From contig CAYSDM010000004.1 of the NCBI GenBank assembly GCA_964429855.1, forward strand, positions 1-64,000: 64,000 nt of DNA, given 5' to 3'. This document shows positions 16,001 to 23,395 of this stretch, piece after piece. Source of the DNA: CALLMM01 sp964429855 (lineage in GTDB: Bacteria; Armatimonadota; Chthonomonadetes; Chthonomonadales; CAJBBX01). A program made the translations under genes and the position numbers. Under the pieces are notes generated by a model. The model saw nothing but the letters and a program-made list of their open reading frames with translations. It was not told the DNA's origin and searched no databases. How positions within the stretch are numbered: position 1 is the first letter of the stretch; the number at the start of each line of letters is the position of its first letter.

Positions 16001-16636
16001 ATGCATCACGACATTGTCCCCCCTGATAATGAGAATGAGTGCGCCCAGCGGCGAGAATTCGAGGCGCTCTATCGCAAGAATCAGCAGAGAGCGTATAATC
16101 TCGCCTATCGCCTGCTGGGTAATCGCGCAGAAGCCGAAGATGTGACGCAGGACGCTTTTGTGCGCGCATGGCACAGTTTTGCCCAGTACGACCGCGCGCG
16201 TCCTTTTGAAAGCTGGCTGATGCGGATCGTCACCAATCTGGTAATTGATCGGCGTCGCCGTCAGAAGCGAGTGAGTATCTGTTCGCTGGACACCCCTGCC
16301 ACAACCGGCATGGACGGCGCTTCCATGCTGCTGGAACTTCCGGACTCCTCCCGGGAGCCGGAGAGCCTGTTGATGGCCGGCACATATGAAGAGTCGCTGC
16401 AGAACGCGCTGTCGCTTCTGCCTCCCCGTTATCGCGAGCCGGTGCTGCTGGCGGATGTGGAGGAGCGCTCCTATGAGGAGATCGCCGCACTCCTCAACTG
16501 CCCGGTCGGGACGGTTCGCTCAAGAATCCATCGCGCCCGCCTGATGCTGCGCAATACGCTGATGGGTAACACCTCTCGACGTCGGAGAAAGAGTGGCGCT
16601 TTCCGTCAGAGCGCGGCATCCCCGGCGCGCGCATAG
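16001..16636 (+). CDS. ECF-type RNA polymerase sigma factor (TetR-controlled)
   Basis: 211 residues from the ATG at 16001; AAAGGAG (15986-15992) is 8 nt away, whereas the ATG at 15995 is only 2 nt from it. Sigma region 2 shows FEALYRKNQQRAYNLAYRLLG, AEDVTQDAFVRAW and FESWLMRIVTNLVIDRRRR. Region 4 shows LPPRYREPVLLADVEERSYEEIAALL and GTVRSRIHRARLMLRN. No anti-sigma gene follows; the gene ends in its own strong terminator. Control therefore appears transcriptional through the palindromic operator. Its regulon is unknown; the next ECF operon is a possible target. Confidence 0.93.
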   Translation: MHHDIVPPDNENECAQRREFEALYRKNQQRAYNLAYRLLGNRAEAEDVTQDAFVRAWHSFAQYDRARPFESWLMRIVTNLVIDRRRRQKRVSICSLDTPATTGMDGASMLLELPDSSREPESLLMAGTYEESLQNALSLLPPRYREPVLLADVEERSYEEIAALLNCPVGTVRSRIHRARLMLRNTLMGNTSRRRRKSGAFRQSAASPARA

Positions 16637-16677
16637 CGCAAAACCGCTTATCAGGGCAGATCCGTTGTCCTGTCCGT

Positions 16678-16719
16678 AAACCGAGATGTCTATCGGGGGA
16701 TAGACATCTCGGTTTTTTT
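16678..16719 (+). terminator. Strong Rho-independent terminator
   Basis: A 14-bp perfect stem CCGAGATGTCTATC (16681-16694) / GATAGACATCTCGG (16699-16712), GGGG tetraloop, then seven T. The flanking AAA can pair with the first T. It separates the two ECF sigma units. Confidence 0.95.
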
Positions 16720-16803
16720 CTCAGCCCTCGTTTTTTCACGGATGACCGGAAAATAGTTCACGGTTTTAAATGTCCATGTCGTCTATACCTGATGGAGGCG
16801 CGA

Positions 16804-17448
16804 TTGAAAGTGTTCCGTTCAGGTAACGCGATACGGCGCAGTCAGGAAACGGAGGATGTTCAGCAGTTCGTGGCGCTGTGCGAACGCTATCGCGCGCGTC
16901 TCTGGCGAATCATCTCCTCCGTGGCGCGTGATTCCGATGCCGACGATCTGGCGCAGGAAGCCATCATCCGCGCCTACTGCGCCCGGAAAACCTTTCGCGG
17001 AGAGGCGTCTTTTGAGGCGTGGCTCTGTCGAATCGCGTTGAATGTGGCGCACGACTACCATCGTTCCGCCTGGAAAAGGCGCGTGCTGTGCTGGAACGCC
17101 GTGGCGGAGGAGAGTCTGGAGGCGCTTCCCAATCCGGAAGGGGAGGCGCTGAACCGCGAAATGCAGCGTCGCGTTCGCCGGAGCGTCGCCGCTCTGCCGG
17201 AGTTGCAGCGCACGCCGATCTGGCTGCACTACTTCGAGGGCTTCTCCTTTGCTGAGATCGCCGAACTGGAAGGGACGGTGGAGAGCACGATCCGAAGTCG
17301 CGTGCGCGCCGGATTGCAGAAGCTGTCGCGCTCTTTGAGCGGCTATCTGGAGCGTTTTCCGGAAGAAGCTATCGGCAAGGAGCCGGAAACGGGGCGAAAA
17401 AAAACGCCGCCGGAGACGATCTGCTGTATTGATCCGGTGAACAGATAG
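16804..17448 (+). CDS. ECF-type RNA polymerase sigma factor (second)
   Basis: 214 residues from TTG 16804, which has GGAGG (16794-16798) 5 nt upstream; the in-frame ATG at 16792 overlaps that SD and has none of its own. Region 2: FVALCERYRARLWRIISSVARDSDADDLAQEAIIRAY and FEAWLCRIALNVAHDYHR. Region 4: ALPELQRTPIWLHYFEGFSFAEIAEL, then ESTIRSRVRAGLQKLSRSL. It is followed at 35 bp by a single-TM protein likely to be its anti-sigma factor, then by an STN-domain protein. The set suggests a cell-envelope signalling cascade. Confidence 0.92.
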   Translation: MKVFRSGNAIRRSQETEDVQQFVALCERYRARLWRIISSVARDSDADDLAQEAIIRAYCARKTFRGEASFEAWLCRIALNVAHDYHRSAWKRRVLCWNAVAEESLEALPNPEGEALNREMQRRVRRSVAALPELQRTPIWLHYFEGFSFAEIAELEGTVESTIRSRVRAGLQKLSRSLSGYLERFPEEAIGKEPETGRKKTPPETICCIDPVNR

Positions 17449-17483
17449 ACAGACAGCGTCTGTTTCACCTGGAGATAGAAACA

Positions 17484-18143
17484 ATGACATCCAGAAAATC
17501 GGACCTCGACCCAGAGGCGTTGAAGCGCATTGAGCGGTCTCTGTATGCGGCGACGGACTTTACCCCGGAACGGGAGATGCCTGCCGATCTGATAGAGCGC
17601 GCCTTCAGACAGAAACAGACCTGTCGCGCCATCCTGCCGCGTCGCCGCCTGGCGCTGGCGGCTGGACTGGCTCTTACGGCGCTGATCCTCGCAGCCGCCT
17701 TTCGGTGGCAGTCATCGGAGAGAGTTCAGATGGCGGGGCATCACTCCATGCCGCCAGCAGCCGCGAAGAGCAGCACACAGAATTACCTGCTGCCGGAGCC
17801 GTTCGCTTCCAATGCGGAGAATATCTCACCCGTGAAAAAGAGCGTCCAGTCCGTTCCGCCGCCGCCAGAGCGTGAAAACGCGAATCGGAAGCGGTCAACG
17901 GTGAAGAGCGTTCCCCGTCGGGAGATGCGACGAAAAGTTCGCCCGGTAGTGCCGTATCGCCCACAGCGTATGTATGCGGCGCATCGTGAACAGAGTATTC
18001 AGCCGGTTCGCTGGAGAGAGGAGGTCGTGAAGGTGCCTCAGCCTCGCGTGCTGGCTCCGGGGTGGATTCTACAACCTGATCCCCAGCAGCAGGCAGTCTA
18101 TATCACGCCGGTGGTGGCGGAGTTTCCTCTTTCGAGTGAATAG
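17484..18143 (+). CDS. Single-TM protein, putative anti-sigma factor
   Basis: 219 residues. An N-terminal cytoplasmic segment (1-52, charged helices such as DPEALKRIERSLYAA) is followed by one transmembrane helix (LALAAGLALTALILAAAF). A long Pro/Arg/Ser-rich, probably disordered periplasmic tail ends in VYITPVVAEFPLSS. I see no zinc-binding anti-sigma HxxxCxxC motif. Position directly after an ECF sigma gene and the membrane topology are the basis for the anti-sigma call. The tail could contact the STN protein encoded next. An inert membrane protein of unknown role is the alternative. Confidence 0.6.
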   Translation: MTSRKSDLDPEALKRIERSLYAATDFTPEREMPADLIERAFRQKQTCRAILPRRRLALAAGLALTALILAAAFRWQSSERVQMAGHHSMPPAAAKSSTQNYLLPEPFASNAENISPVKKSVQSVPPPPERENANRKRSTVKSVPRREMRRKVRPVVPYRPQRMYAAHREQSIQPVRWREEVVKVPQPRVLAPGWILQPDPQQQAVYITPVVAEFPLSSE

Positions 18144-18209
18144 CGAAGGAATCTCCATCGCGGTACAGAGGATAATCATACTCGCATATCATATGAGGAG
18201 AGAAGACAA

Positions 18210-19019
18210 ATGCATGCACTGATTCGACGTTGTCTGCTTCCCGGACTGGTCGCGGGAGCGATTCTACTGGCGAGCGCCGGTTTCTCGCAGCAGAAGGAGG
18301 ATGAGAAAAACGATCCTGTCAGATTGCTGGAGATCGAAGCCAGTCAAGAGGATATGGCTGTCAACACGGAGGGGACGCTGTTATTTACCGGAGTTATGGG
18401 CGCGGGGATGCAGGATACGCGCCTGAATCTCGATCTGCGCGATGTGCCCGTAACCGAAGCGTTAAAACAGGTGGCAGAAAATGCAAAAGTGGGTCTGAAG
18501 GTAGATGACGATGTGCCGAAAGAGGCGAAGATTACCCTGAAAGCGAATAACATCCGCCTGACGACCGCTCTGGAACTGATCACGCAGTCGGCTGGCATTA
18601 ACTGGACCCGCGAGATTACCGACGGAAAGACCACGATCCGGGTCGGCAAGACGGTTCGTCCCGGCTTCATTATCTGGCGGAACAATATGCCCGGACGCGG
18701 AGCATTTACGCTCCCCAATATTGACATCGCCCACATTGATCCTAAGATTCGCATTGAGGGCGATCTGGCGCGGATCTACTCCATGACCGAGATGATGGAG
18801 ACTCGCTCCACTTTTAACTGTCCTCACTGCAAAAAGCAGGCGACGGTGCTGCGGCGCAATCAGCAGCCGCGCTGCACGACCTGCAGCCGCCCCTTCCAGT
18901 CTGGATGGCAGGTCTGTCCCTTTGACGGAACAAAGCGTCCGGCGGCTCAGGGAGAGTGGAAGTATTGCCCCTTCTGCGGAAAAGCGGTTAAAATGGATGA
19001 GAAAGCCGAGAAGAACTGA
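18210..19019 (+). CDS. Secreted stand-alone STN domain with C-terminal zinc ribbons
   Basis: 269 residues. Signal peptide about 1-26 (LPGLVAGAILLASAGFSQ). Residues about 70-150 fit the secretin/TonB short N-terminal (STN) fold: LNLDLRDVPVTEALKQVAE, then VGLKVDDDVPKEAKITL, then a repeat ending TTIRVGK. There is no secretin pore or TonB barrel. The C-terminus has cysteines C204/C207 and C222/C225 (one ribbon), then C236, C253 and C256 (a partial second one). Rubredoxin-like ribbons are uncommon in an exported protein. In FecA-type transducers the STN domain signals to the FecR anti-sigma factor. Here it follows a sigma and a putative anti-sigma gene, so it may be a free periplasmic input. SD GAGGAG lies before the ATG. 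Confidence 0.75.
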   Translation: MHALIRRCLLPGLVAGAILLASAGFSQQKEDEKNDPVRLLEIEASQEDMAVNTEGTLLFTGVMGAGMQDTRLNLDLRDVPVTEALKQVAENAKVGLKVDDDVPKEAKITLKANNIRLTTALELITQSAGINWTREITDGKTTIRVGKTVRPGFIIWRNNMPGRGAFTLPNIDIAHIDPKIRIEGDLARIYSMTEMMETRSTFNCPHCKKQATVLRRNQQPRCTTCSRPFQSGWQVCPFDGTKRPAAQGEWKYCPFCGKAVKMDEKAEKN

Positions 19020-19080
19020 GACGGATATACCCCCCGCCCGTTTTCAGAAAAGGCAGGATCGCCTGCTGAAAGGAGCCTGA

Positions 19081-19830
19081 TTGGTGAAAAAGTTTAGCGT
19101 TGCATTGATGCTGATTGGTCTGGCCGCCGCGCGAGTCGGCGCGCAGGAGCAGTCTGGACTGGTGTTCGCGATGCCTGCCGTGAGTGGTCCCGATCCGAGT
19201 ATGGCGCTGATTCGTCGGACGGAGGTTCAGAATCATCTGCGTCTGACTCTCCCGCAGAAGCAGGCGCTGGCAGAGATGCTGAACGATCCATCCCGTGCAG
19301 GTGTACGCTTCAGCGTTCGCTCGGAGGGGCCGCCGGATCAGAAGCAGATGGAAGAGGATCTCCGCAAGCAGTTTGAGGCGCATCAGAAGGGCGTCAATGA
19401 TCAGCTTGCGAAGATCCTGCGCCCGGAGCAGATGACGCGCCTGATTGAACTGGGACTCCAGTGGCGCGGTTCCATGGCTCTGAACGATCCGAAGATCGCC
19501 GAGAAGATCGGGCTGAACGGGGAGCAGCGCACGCAGATCGCGCGAATCGTCGCCGAGTATCAGCTTGAGAAAGCCAGGGTGATGCAGGCGCTGACGCAGA
19601 AGAGTGAGGAGAACTCGCCAGACGGAAGCGCAAAGAGAGTGATGATGCGCCTGAACATGTCGGAACTGGATAATCCGCTCTCTCCGGCGCGCAAGGCGCT
19701 GGAAGCTGCCAGAGACCGGGCGGAGAAGCAGATTATGTCGCTGCTGACCGATCGTCAGCGCGAAAGCTGGAAACAGGCGCAGGGCGAACCGTTCACGTTC
19801 AAGGCAGATAGGCAGGCGACCCGATTCTAG
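19081..19830 (+). CDS. Periplasmic helical LTXXQ/Spy-like protein
   Basis: 249 residues with a signal peptide (KKFSVALMLIGLAAARVGA). The mature part is nearly all helix and repeats the pattern LRLTLPQKQALAEML, LRPEQMTRLIELGLQ and IGLNGEQRTQIARIVAEY, close to the LTxxQ repeats of Spy/CpxP/ZraP-like periplasmic chaperones and metal-stress proteins. It ends with SLLTDRQRESWKQAQGEPF, the same motif type. TTG 19081 or GTG 19084 may be the start; AAAGGAG precedes by 5 or 8 nt. It lies 61 bp after the STN protein and before a terminator, so it is the last gene of the second ECF unit and a plausible effector of envelope stress. Confidence 0.75.
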   Translation: MVKKFSVALMLIGLAAARVGAQEQSGLVFAMPAVSGPDPSMALIRRTEVQNHLRLTLPQKQALAEMLNDPSRAGVRFSVRSEGPPDQKQMEEDLRKQFEAHQKGVNDQLAKILRPEQMTRLIELGLQWRGSMALNDPKIAEKIGLNGEQRTQIARIVAEYQLEKARVMQALTQKSEENSPDGSAKRVMMRLNMSELDNPLSPARKALEAARDRAEKQIMSLLTDRQRESWKQAQGEPFTFKADRQATRF

Positions 19831-19847
19831 TCGGCTCGGTTGCGCGT

Positions 19848-19881
19848 AAAAAGAGCAGGCGGCGATCCGTCTGCTCTTTTT
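19848..19881. terminator. Bidirectional terminator between convergent genes
   Basis: Stem AAAAAGAGCAG (19848-19858) / CTGCTCTTTTT (19871-19881), extended inward by GCGG/CCGT with one wobble. T-rich on both strands, it serves the plus gene ending at 19830 and the minus gene ending at 19887. Confidence 0.88.
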
Positions 19882-19886
19882 GCGTT

Positions 19887-20897
19887 TTAACCGGGAAGGG
19901 AAGGCAGAAGATGGCGCGGAGGATGCCGGTAGGGCCAGCCGAACGCATGGCGGAACGCGACATCCTGACTCTCCAGAAGCTGTCGGAAGTCTATTACATC
20001 CTGAATGAGCAGATTTTCGTACTCAAAGGGCAGACGCACATTATGCAGACCGGCATTGTCTGTACAGATGGCAATGTCCACGCCTGCCTGTTTGCAGAGG
20101 TTGAAGACACGGGACAGTTCCGACAAATCCTCCAGCGTGCCGGTCTTCAGATAGGTTGTCGGGCAGACCTCAAGACACTGTCCCCGGTTCGCCACCACCG
20201 GCAGCAGTTCCGGATAGCGCAGCGGAATCTGAATGCCGTGCCCGATCCGATCCAGGTAGGGAAGAAGCTGCGGATAACAGCCGTTGGTCGTCTCAAAGAG
20301 ATGGGCAGTCGTCTTCAGCGTAAACGATTTCGCGTAGCGGAACAGATCGAGCAGTTCGTCCATCTTATCGGCGTAGAGGGTATCCGGTCCGGCAATGTCT
20401 ATGCCGCAGACCTTCTCCGGCATATCTGCAGCCAGTTCCACAATGGCGCGATTGACCGGATAGGGAAGCCGGGTATGCATACAGAGAATCTGGCGCAGGA
20501 TCAGGGGGTATTCGGGCTGGTTTCCGGCGGCGGAGATGATCTCGACCACCTCGCGCATCTGCGCGACGCGCTCCTCCTGAGAAAGGTGGGGATCGGTGCG
20601 GTAGTAGGGGGTGTGGCGCAGTTCCAGATAGACGATGCTCTCGAAGATGTAGGCTCCGCGCACCAGTTTCGATACGAAGTAGTCGAGTGTGTCTATGCGT
20701 TGCACCTGCTCCACCAGCGTATGAAGCTGAAGGTACTCCGTCAGGCTGGCGCGCGGGCGCGTAAAGAACTCCTCGAAGCTCTCATAGGTCGGGTACTGAT
20801 TCGCAAGCGGATGCCCGTGACGCACCAGGTAGCGCCAGAAGATGCGGGGAACAATCGCCCCGCCCAGATGACGATGTAGTTCAGCATGCAGCGGCAT
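19887..20897 (-). CDS. Adenosine deaminase-like metal-dependent hydrolase
   Basis: 336 residues, TIM-barrel amidohydrolase superfamily. Metal histidines H8/H10 are in LHRHLGG. GIDIAGPDT corresponds to the family GIDLAG motif. HLFE replaces the usual HAGE but keeps His and the catalytic Glu. RIGHGI is intact. The final motif reads CTDNAGLH where adenosine deaminases have TDDP: the zinc-ligand Asp is kept, but the second Asp, which contacts purine N7, is Asn. The enzyme may thus deaminate a modified nucleoside or another substrate. Its gene is 39 bp downstream of a PfkB/adenosine kinase gene, pointing to nucleoside salvage. Confidence 0.82.
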   Translation of the reverse strand: MPLHAELHRHLGGAIVPRIFWRYLVRHGHPLANQYPTYESFEEFFTRPRASLTEYLQLHTLVEQVQRIDTLDYFVSKLVRGAYIFESIVYLELRHTPYYRTDPHLSQEERVAQMREVVEIISAAGNQPEYPLILRQILCMHTRLPYPVNRAIVELAADMPEKVCGIDIAGPDTLYADKMDELLDLFRYAKSFTLKTTAHLFETTNGCYPQLLPYLDRIGHGIQIPLRYPELLPVVANRGQCLEVCPTTYLKTGTLEDLSELSRVFNLCKQAGVDIAICTDNAGLHNVRLPFEYENLLIQDVIDFRQLLESQDVAFRHAFGWPYRHPPRHLLPSLPG

Positions 20898-20936
20898 AGA
20901 TGATCTTCGGCTGTTTCGCGGCTCTCTCTCCGCAGG

Positions 20937-21932
20937 CTAGATTTCGATTCCCTGTGAGCGTATCTGCTCGATCTGTGTCCCGTCCACGCTCTCCAGTCGC
21001 GGACCAAGCTTCGCCACCACCTGCGCGGCGGCGTAGGCGGCGATTCTTCCGGTGACATCCATCGGGTAGTTCTGCGCCAGCCCGTAGAGAAGCCCTGCCG
21101 CATACATATCTCCCGCGCCTGTCGTATCCACTGCGTGAACCGGGTAGGTGGGTATCTCGTACGTGACGCCCCGATGGTGTATGAGCGATCCCTTCTCATC
21201 CATCGTGACGACGGCGACCGCGCTGTGCTCCGCCAGCGCGCGCAGCGCATCCTGCGGAGTCTCGGTATCGGTCAGCGCCTGCGCCTCCCGATAGTTTCCG
21301 AAGAGAATATCTACATGGTTTTTCAGCAGGTAGCGGAAGTCATCGCGATGCCGGTCTACGCAGAAGGGATCGGACAGGCTGAGCGCGACCGGCGTTCCGT
21401 TTTGATTCGCCGCCTGCATCGCGTGAAGAACCGCCTCCTTCTGGTTCTCGGTATCCCACAGGTAACCGGTGACGTAGAGGTATCGGCTGGAGCGCAGATC
21501 CTCAATGCGGACATCCTCCCGCTGAAGGCTGCGGCTCTGTCCGAGGTAGGTGAGCATGGTGCGCTGCGTATCCGGGGTGATGAGCACCAGACAGATTCCG
21601 GTGTCTCCCTCTCCGACGCCGAGATTCGGCGTCACGCCCTTTTCCGCAAGCTGACTCCGGTAGAGGTCGCCGTGTTCATCATTACCGACCCGGCTGGTAT
21701 AGCAGGCTTTGCCTCCGAGCAGCCCGACTCCCAGCATCGTGTTCGCGCCGGAACCGCCCGGCTCCGAATGGACGATGTTCTGATAGATGCGCTGCACAAT
21801 CTCTCGCTGCGCTTCCTGTTCAATCAGGAACATCCCGCCTTTCGCGTAGCCGAGTTCCGATAACTCCCTGTCGCTGATCTCCGCCTGAATATCGTAAAGG
21901 GCATTGCACATCCCGAACACATCGTATCGCAT
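20937..21932 (-). CDS. PfkB-family kinase, adenosine kinase-like
   Basis: 331 residues from ATG 21932 (GGAG 6 nt upstream); a GTG at 21962 lacks an SD. Ribokinase-fold enzyme that phosphorylates a sugar or nucleoside hydroxyl with ATP. The N-terminal FGMCNALYDIQAEISD and GGSGANTMLGVGLLGG substrate-site glycines, the TSRVGNDEHG motif and the C-terminal signature DTTGAGDMYAAGLLYG (anion hole and catalytic Asp) are all present. Length and the VFGMCNALYDI opening resemble bacterial adenosine kinase-like proteins more than fructokinases. Co-transcription with the deaminase-like gene supports adenosine salvage. Confidence 0.85.
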   Translation of the reverse strand: MRYDVFGMCNALYDIQAEISDRELSELGYAKGGMFLIEQEAQREIVQRIYQNIVHSEPGGSGANTMLGVGLLGGKACYTSRVGNDEHGDLYRSQLAEKGVTPNLGVGEGDTGICLVLITPDTQRTMLTYLGQSRSLQREDVRIEDLRSSRYLYVTGYLWDTENQKEAVLHAMQAANQNGTPVALSLSDPFCVDRHRDDFRYLLKNHVDILFGNYREAQALTDTETPQDALRALAEHSAVAVVTMDEKGSLIHHRGVTYEIPTYPVHAVDTTGAGDMYAAGLLYGLAQNYPMDVTGRIAAYAAAQVVAKLGPRLESVDGTQIEQIRSQGIEI

Positions 21933-22025
21933 CGCTGACTCCGTATCCGCATTATTGACCACTACAGATTACCCGATGCGCGGGAGATCGTCAGCAGTCG
22001 AAGCCGGACGTTTTTCGAGCCGGGG

Positions 22026-22055
22026 TTGACATGGTAAAAAAGAGGCTGGTATACT
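22026..22055 (+). promoter_or_regulatory. Sigma70 promoter of rplJ-rplL
   Basis: Perfect TTGACA (22026-22031), 18-nt spacer, TATACT (22050-22055). Expected start near 22062, giving a leader of about 210 nt. Confidence 0.9.
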
Positions 22056-22061
22056 AGCTTT

Positions 22062-22250
22062 CGCAATTAAAGAAAGAGAGACTTGCCGAAGACAGCCGGC
22101 GTCCCGTCAGGGACTTAAAAACCGAACATCCGTTCGGAAGCCAGCCGAGGGAAGCGATCCGGTTCGCCGTCCGATGCGCCGCAGGGCGCGTCAGGCGCGT
22201 GTGCCGCCTCCCCGAGAGCTGCGCTGTCCAGGCGTAAGCTCTTTTTTGTT
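22062..22250 (+). ncRNA. Ribosomal protein L10 leader with attenuator hairpin
   Basis: The leader before rplJ contains TTGCCGAAGACAGCCGGCG, the kink-turn-like GACAG element of L10 leaders, which bind L10(L12)4 for autogenous control, followed by CG-rich arms. It ends with GAGCT (22216-22220) / AGCTC (22237-22241) and six T, a terminator-like attenuator just before the rplJ SD. Confidence 0.75.
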
Positions 22251-22273
22251 GTGTAAGGAGGTGAGACACTCAC

Positions 22274-22819
22274 ATGCGAGGTAGGGTCAAAGGTCCGCGT
22301 TCCGACAAAGTCGAGGTCGTGGGCGATCTTGGCGCAATCTTCCGTCAGTCTCAAGCGCTCATCCTGACCAACTATCGCGGGTTGACGGTCTCCCAGATCA
22401 CCAATCTCCGCAAGAAACTGCGGGCGGTGGGCGGCGAATACCATGTGGTCAAAAACACGCTGTTCAAGCGCGTGATGGGCGATCGGGTCACCCCGGAACT
22501 GGAAAAGGTTCTCGCCGGTCCGACCGCGATCGTTTTTGCACAGGAAGATCCAGTGGCGGCAACCAAAGCGCTGCTGGATTTTCTGCGTGAACTGCGCCGC
22601 GATGACATCAACGTCAAGGGCGGCTATATTGACGGCAAGGTGCTCAAGCCTGATCAGGTGACCGCCCTGTCGAAGCTGCCGTCGCGAGAGGTGATCCTGG
22701 GGCAGGCTCTCGGTACGATCCAGGGACCGCTCAATGAGTTTGCAGGCACGCTCAATAACGTTCTGGGAGAGTTCGCCCGCACTTTACAGGCGCTTGCCGA
22801 CAAGCAGCAGGCTGCCTGA
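22274..22819 (+). CDS. rplJ: 50S ribosomal protein L10
   Basis: 181 residues. L10 binds 23S rRNA at the stalk base and carries the L7/L12 dimers on its C-terminal helix. The family pattern is clear: SQALILTNYRGLTVSQITNL, LRKKLRAVGGEYHVVKNTL, then VKGGYIDGKVLKPDQV and the C-terminal stalk helix LNNVLGEFARTLQALADKQ. SD GGAGG lies 12 nt before the ATG, slightly long. Followed at 77 bp by rplL. Confidence 0.97.
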   Translation: MRGRVKGPRSDKVEVVGDLGAIFRQSQALILTNYRGLTVSQITNLRKKLRAVGGEYHVVKNTLFKRVMGDRVTPELEKVLAGPTAIVFAQEDPVAATKALLDFLRELRRDDINVKGGYIDGKVLKPDQVTALSKLPSREVILGQALGTIQGPLNEFAGTLNNVLGEFARTLQALADKQQAA

Positions 22820-22896
22820 TTTCTGAAACCCTTTCTTCGGGCATCGGCGCGTTTCCGATGGCCCGGACATGAATCCGATCTGTATGGAGGATAGAG

Positions 22897-23280
22897 ATGG
22901 CTGATATCAATGCGATCATTGCGGATATTGAGAAGCTGAGCGTTCTGGAACTGGTGGAGCTGACCAAAGCCATTCAGGACAAGTGGGGCGTCTCCGCAGC
23001 GCCTGTCGCCGTTGCCGCGGCTCCGACCGGGGCGGCTCCCGCTGAAGCGGCTCCCGAAGTGGAGGAGAAGACCTCCTTTGATGTCGTTCTGAAGGCGGTT
23101 GGCGACAAGAAGATCCAGGTGATCAAGGTCGTGCGCGAACTGACTGCGCTGGGTCTCAAGGAAGCCAAGGATGTAGTGGAAGGGGCGCCGCAGCCGGTCA
23201 AGCAGGGCGTGAACAAGGAAGAGGCGGAGGCGATGAAAGCCAAACTGGAAGCCGAAGGCGCGACCGTCGAGATCGTCTAA
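22897..23280 (+). CDS. rplL: 50S ribosomal protein L7/L12
   Basis: 127 residues. The N-terminal dimerisation domain (IEKLSVLELVELTKAIQDKWG), the Ala/Pro/Glu hinge (about 35-55) and the C-terminal factor-binding domain (TSFDVVLKAVGDKKIQVIKV, ELTALGLKEAKDVVEGAP) match the family throughout. L7/L12 recruits and stimulates translational GTPases. SD GGAGG precedes the ATG. A terminator follows immediately, so rpoB is not the next gene, unlike the common rplJL-rpoBC order. Confidence 0.98.
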   Translation: MADINAIIADIEKLSVLELVELTKAIQDKWGVSAAPVAVAAAPTGAAPAEAAPEVEEKTSFDVVLKAVGDKKIQVIKVVRELTALGLKEAKDVVEGAPQPVKQGVNKEEAEAMKAKLEAEGATVEIV

Positions 23281-23328
23281 CGTTTTTTGCTCTCGAAAAG
23301 AGCAATACCATTTCGTGCCATGAAAATG

Positions 23329-23361
23329 GGCTGGGGACAACGGAGTCTCCAGCCATTTTTT
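23329..23361 (+). terminator. Rho-independent terminator of rplJL
   Basis: GGCTGGGGAC (23329-23338) pairs with GTCTCCAGCC (23345-23354) through one G-U wobble; A then six T follow. Located 48 bp after the rplL stop, before the convergent minus-strand gene. Confidence 0.9.
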
Positions 23362-23395
23362 CGATTCTGGCGTTGCGGATGTCAAAGACGCTCTC

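Noticed and set aside
19911..21863. Plus-strand frames of 322 and 242 codons over the deaminase and kinase genes
   Set aside because: Antisense to two genes with clear active-site motifs.
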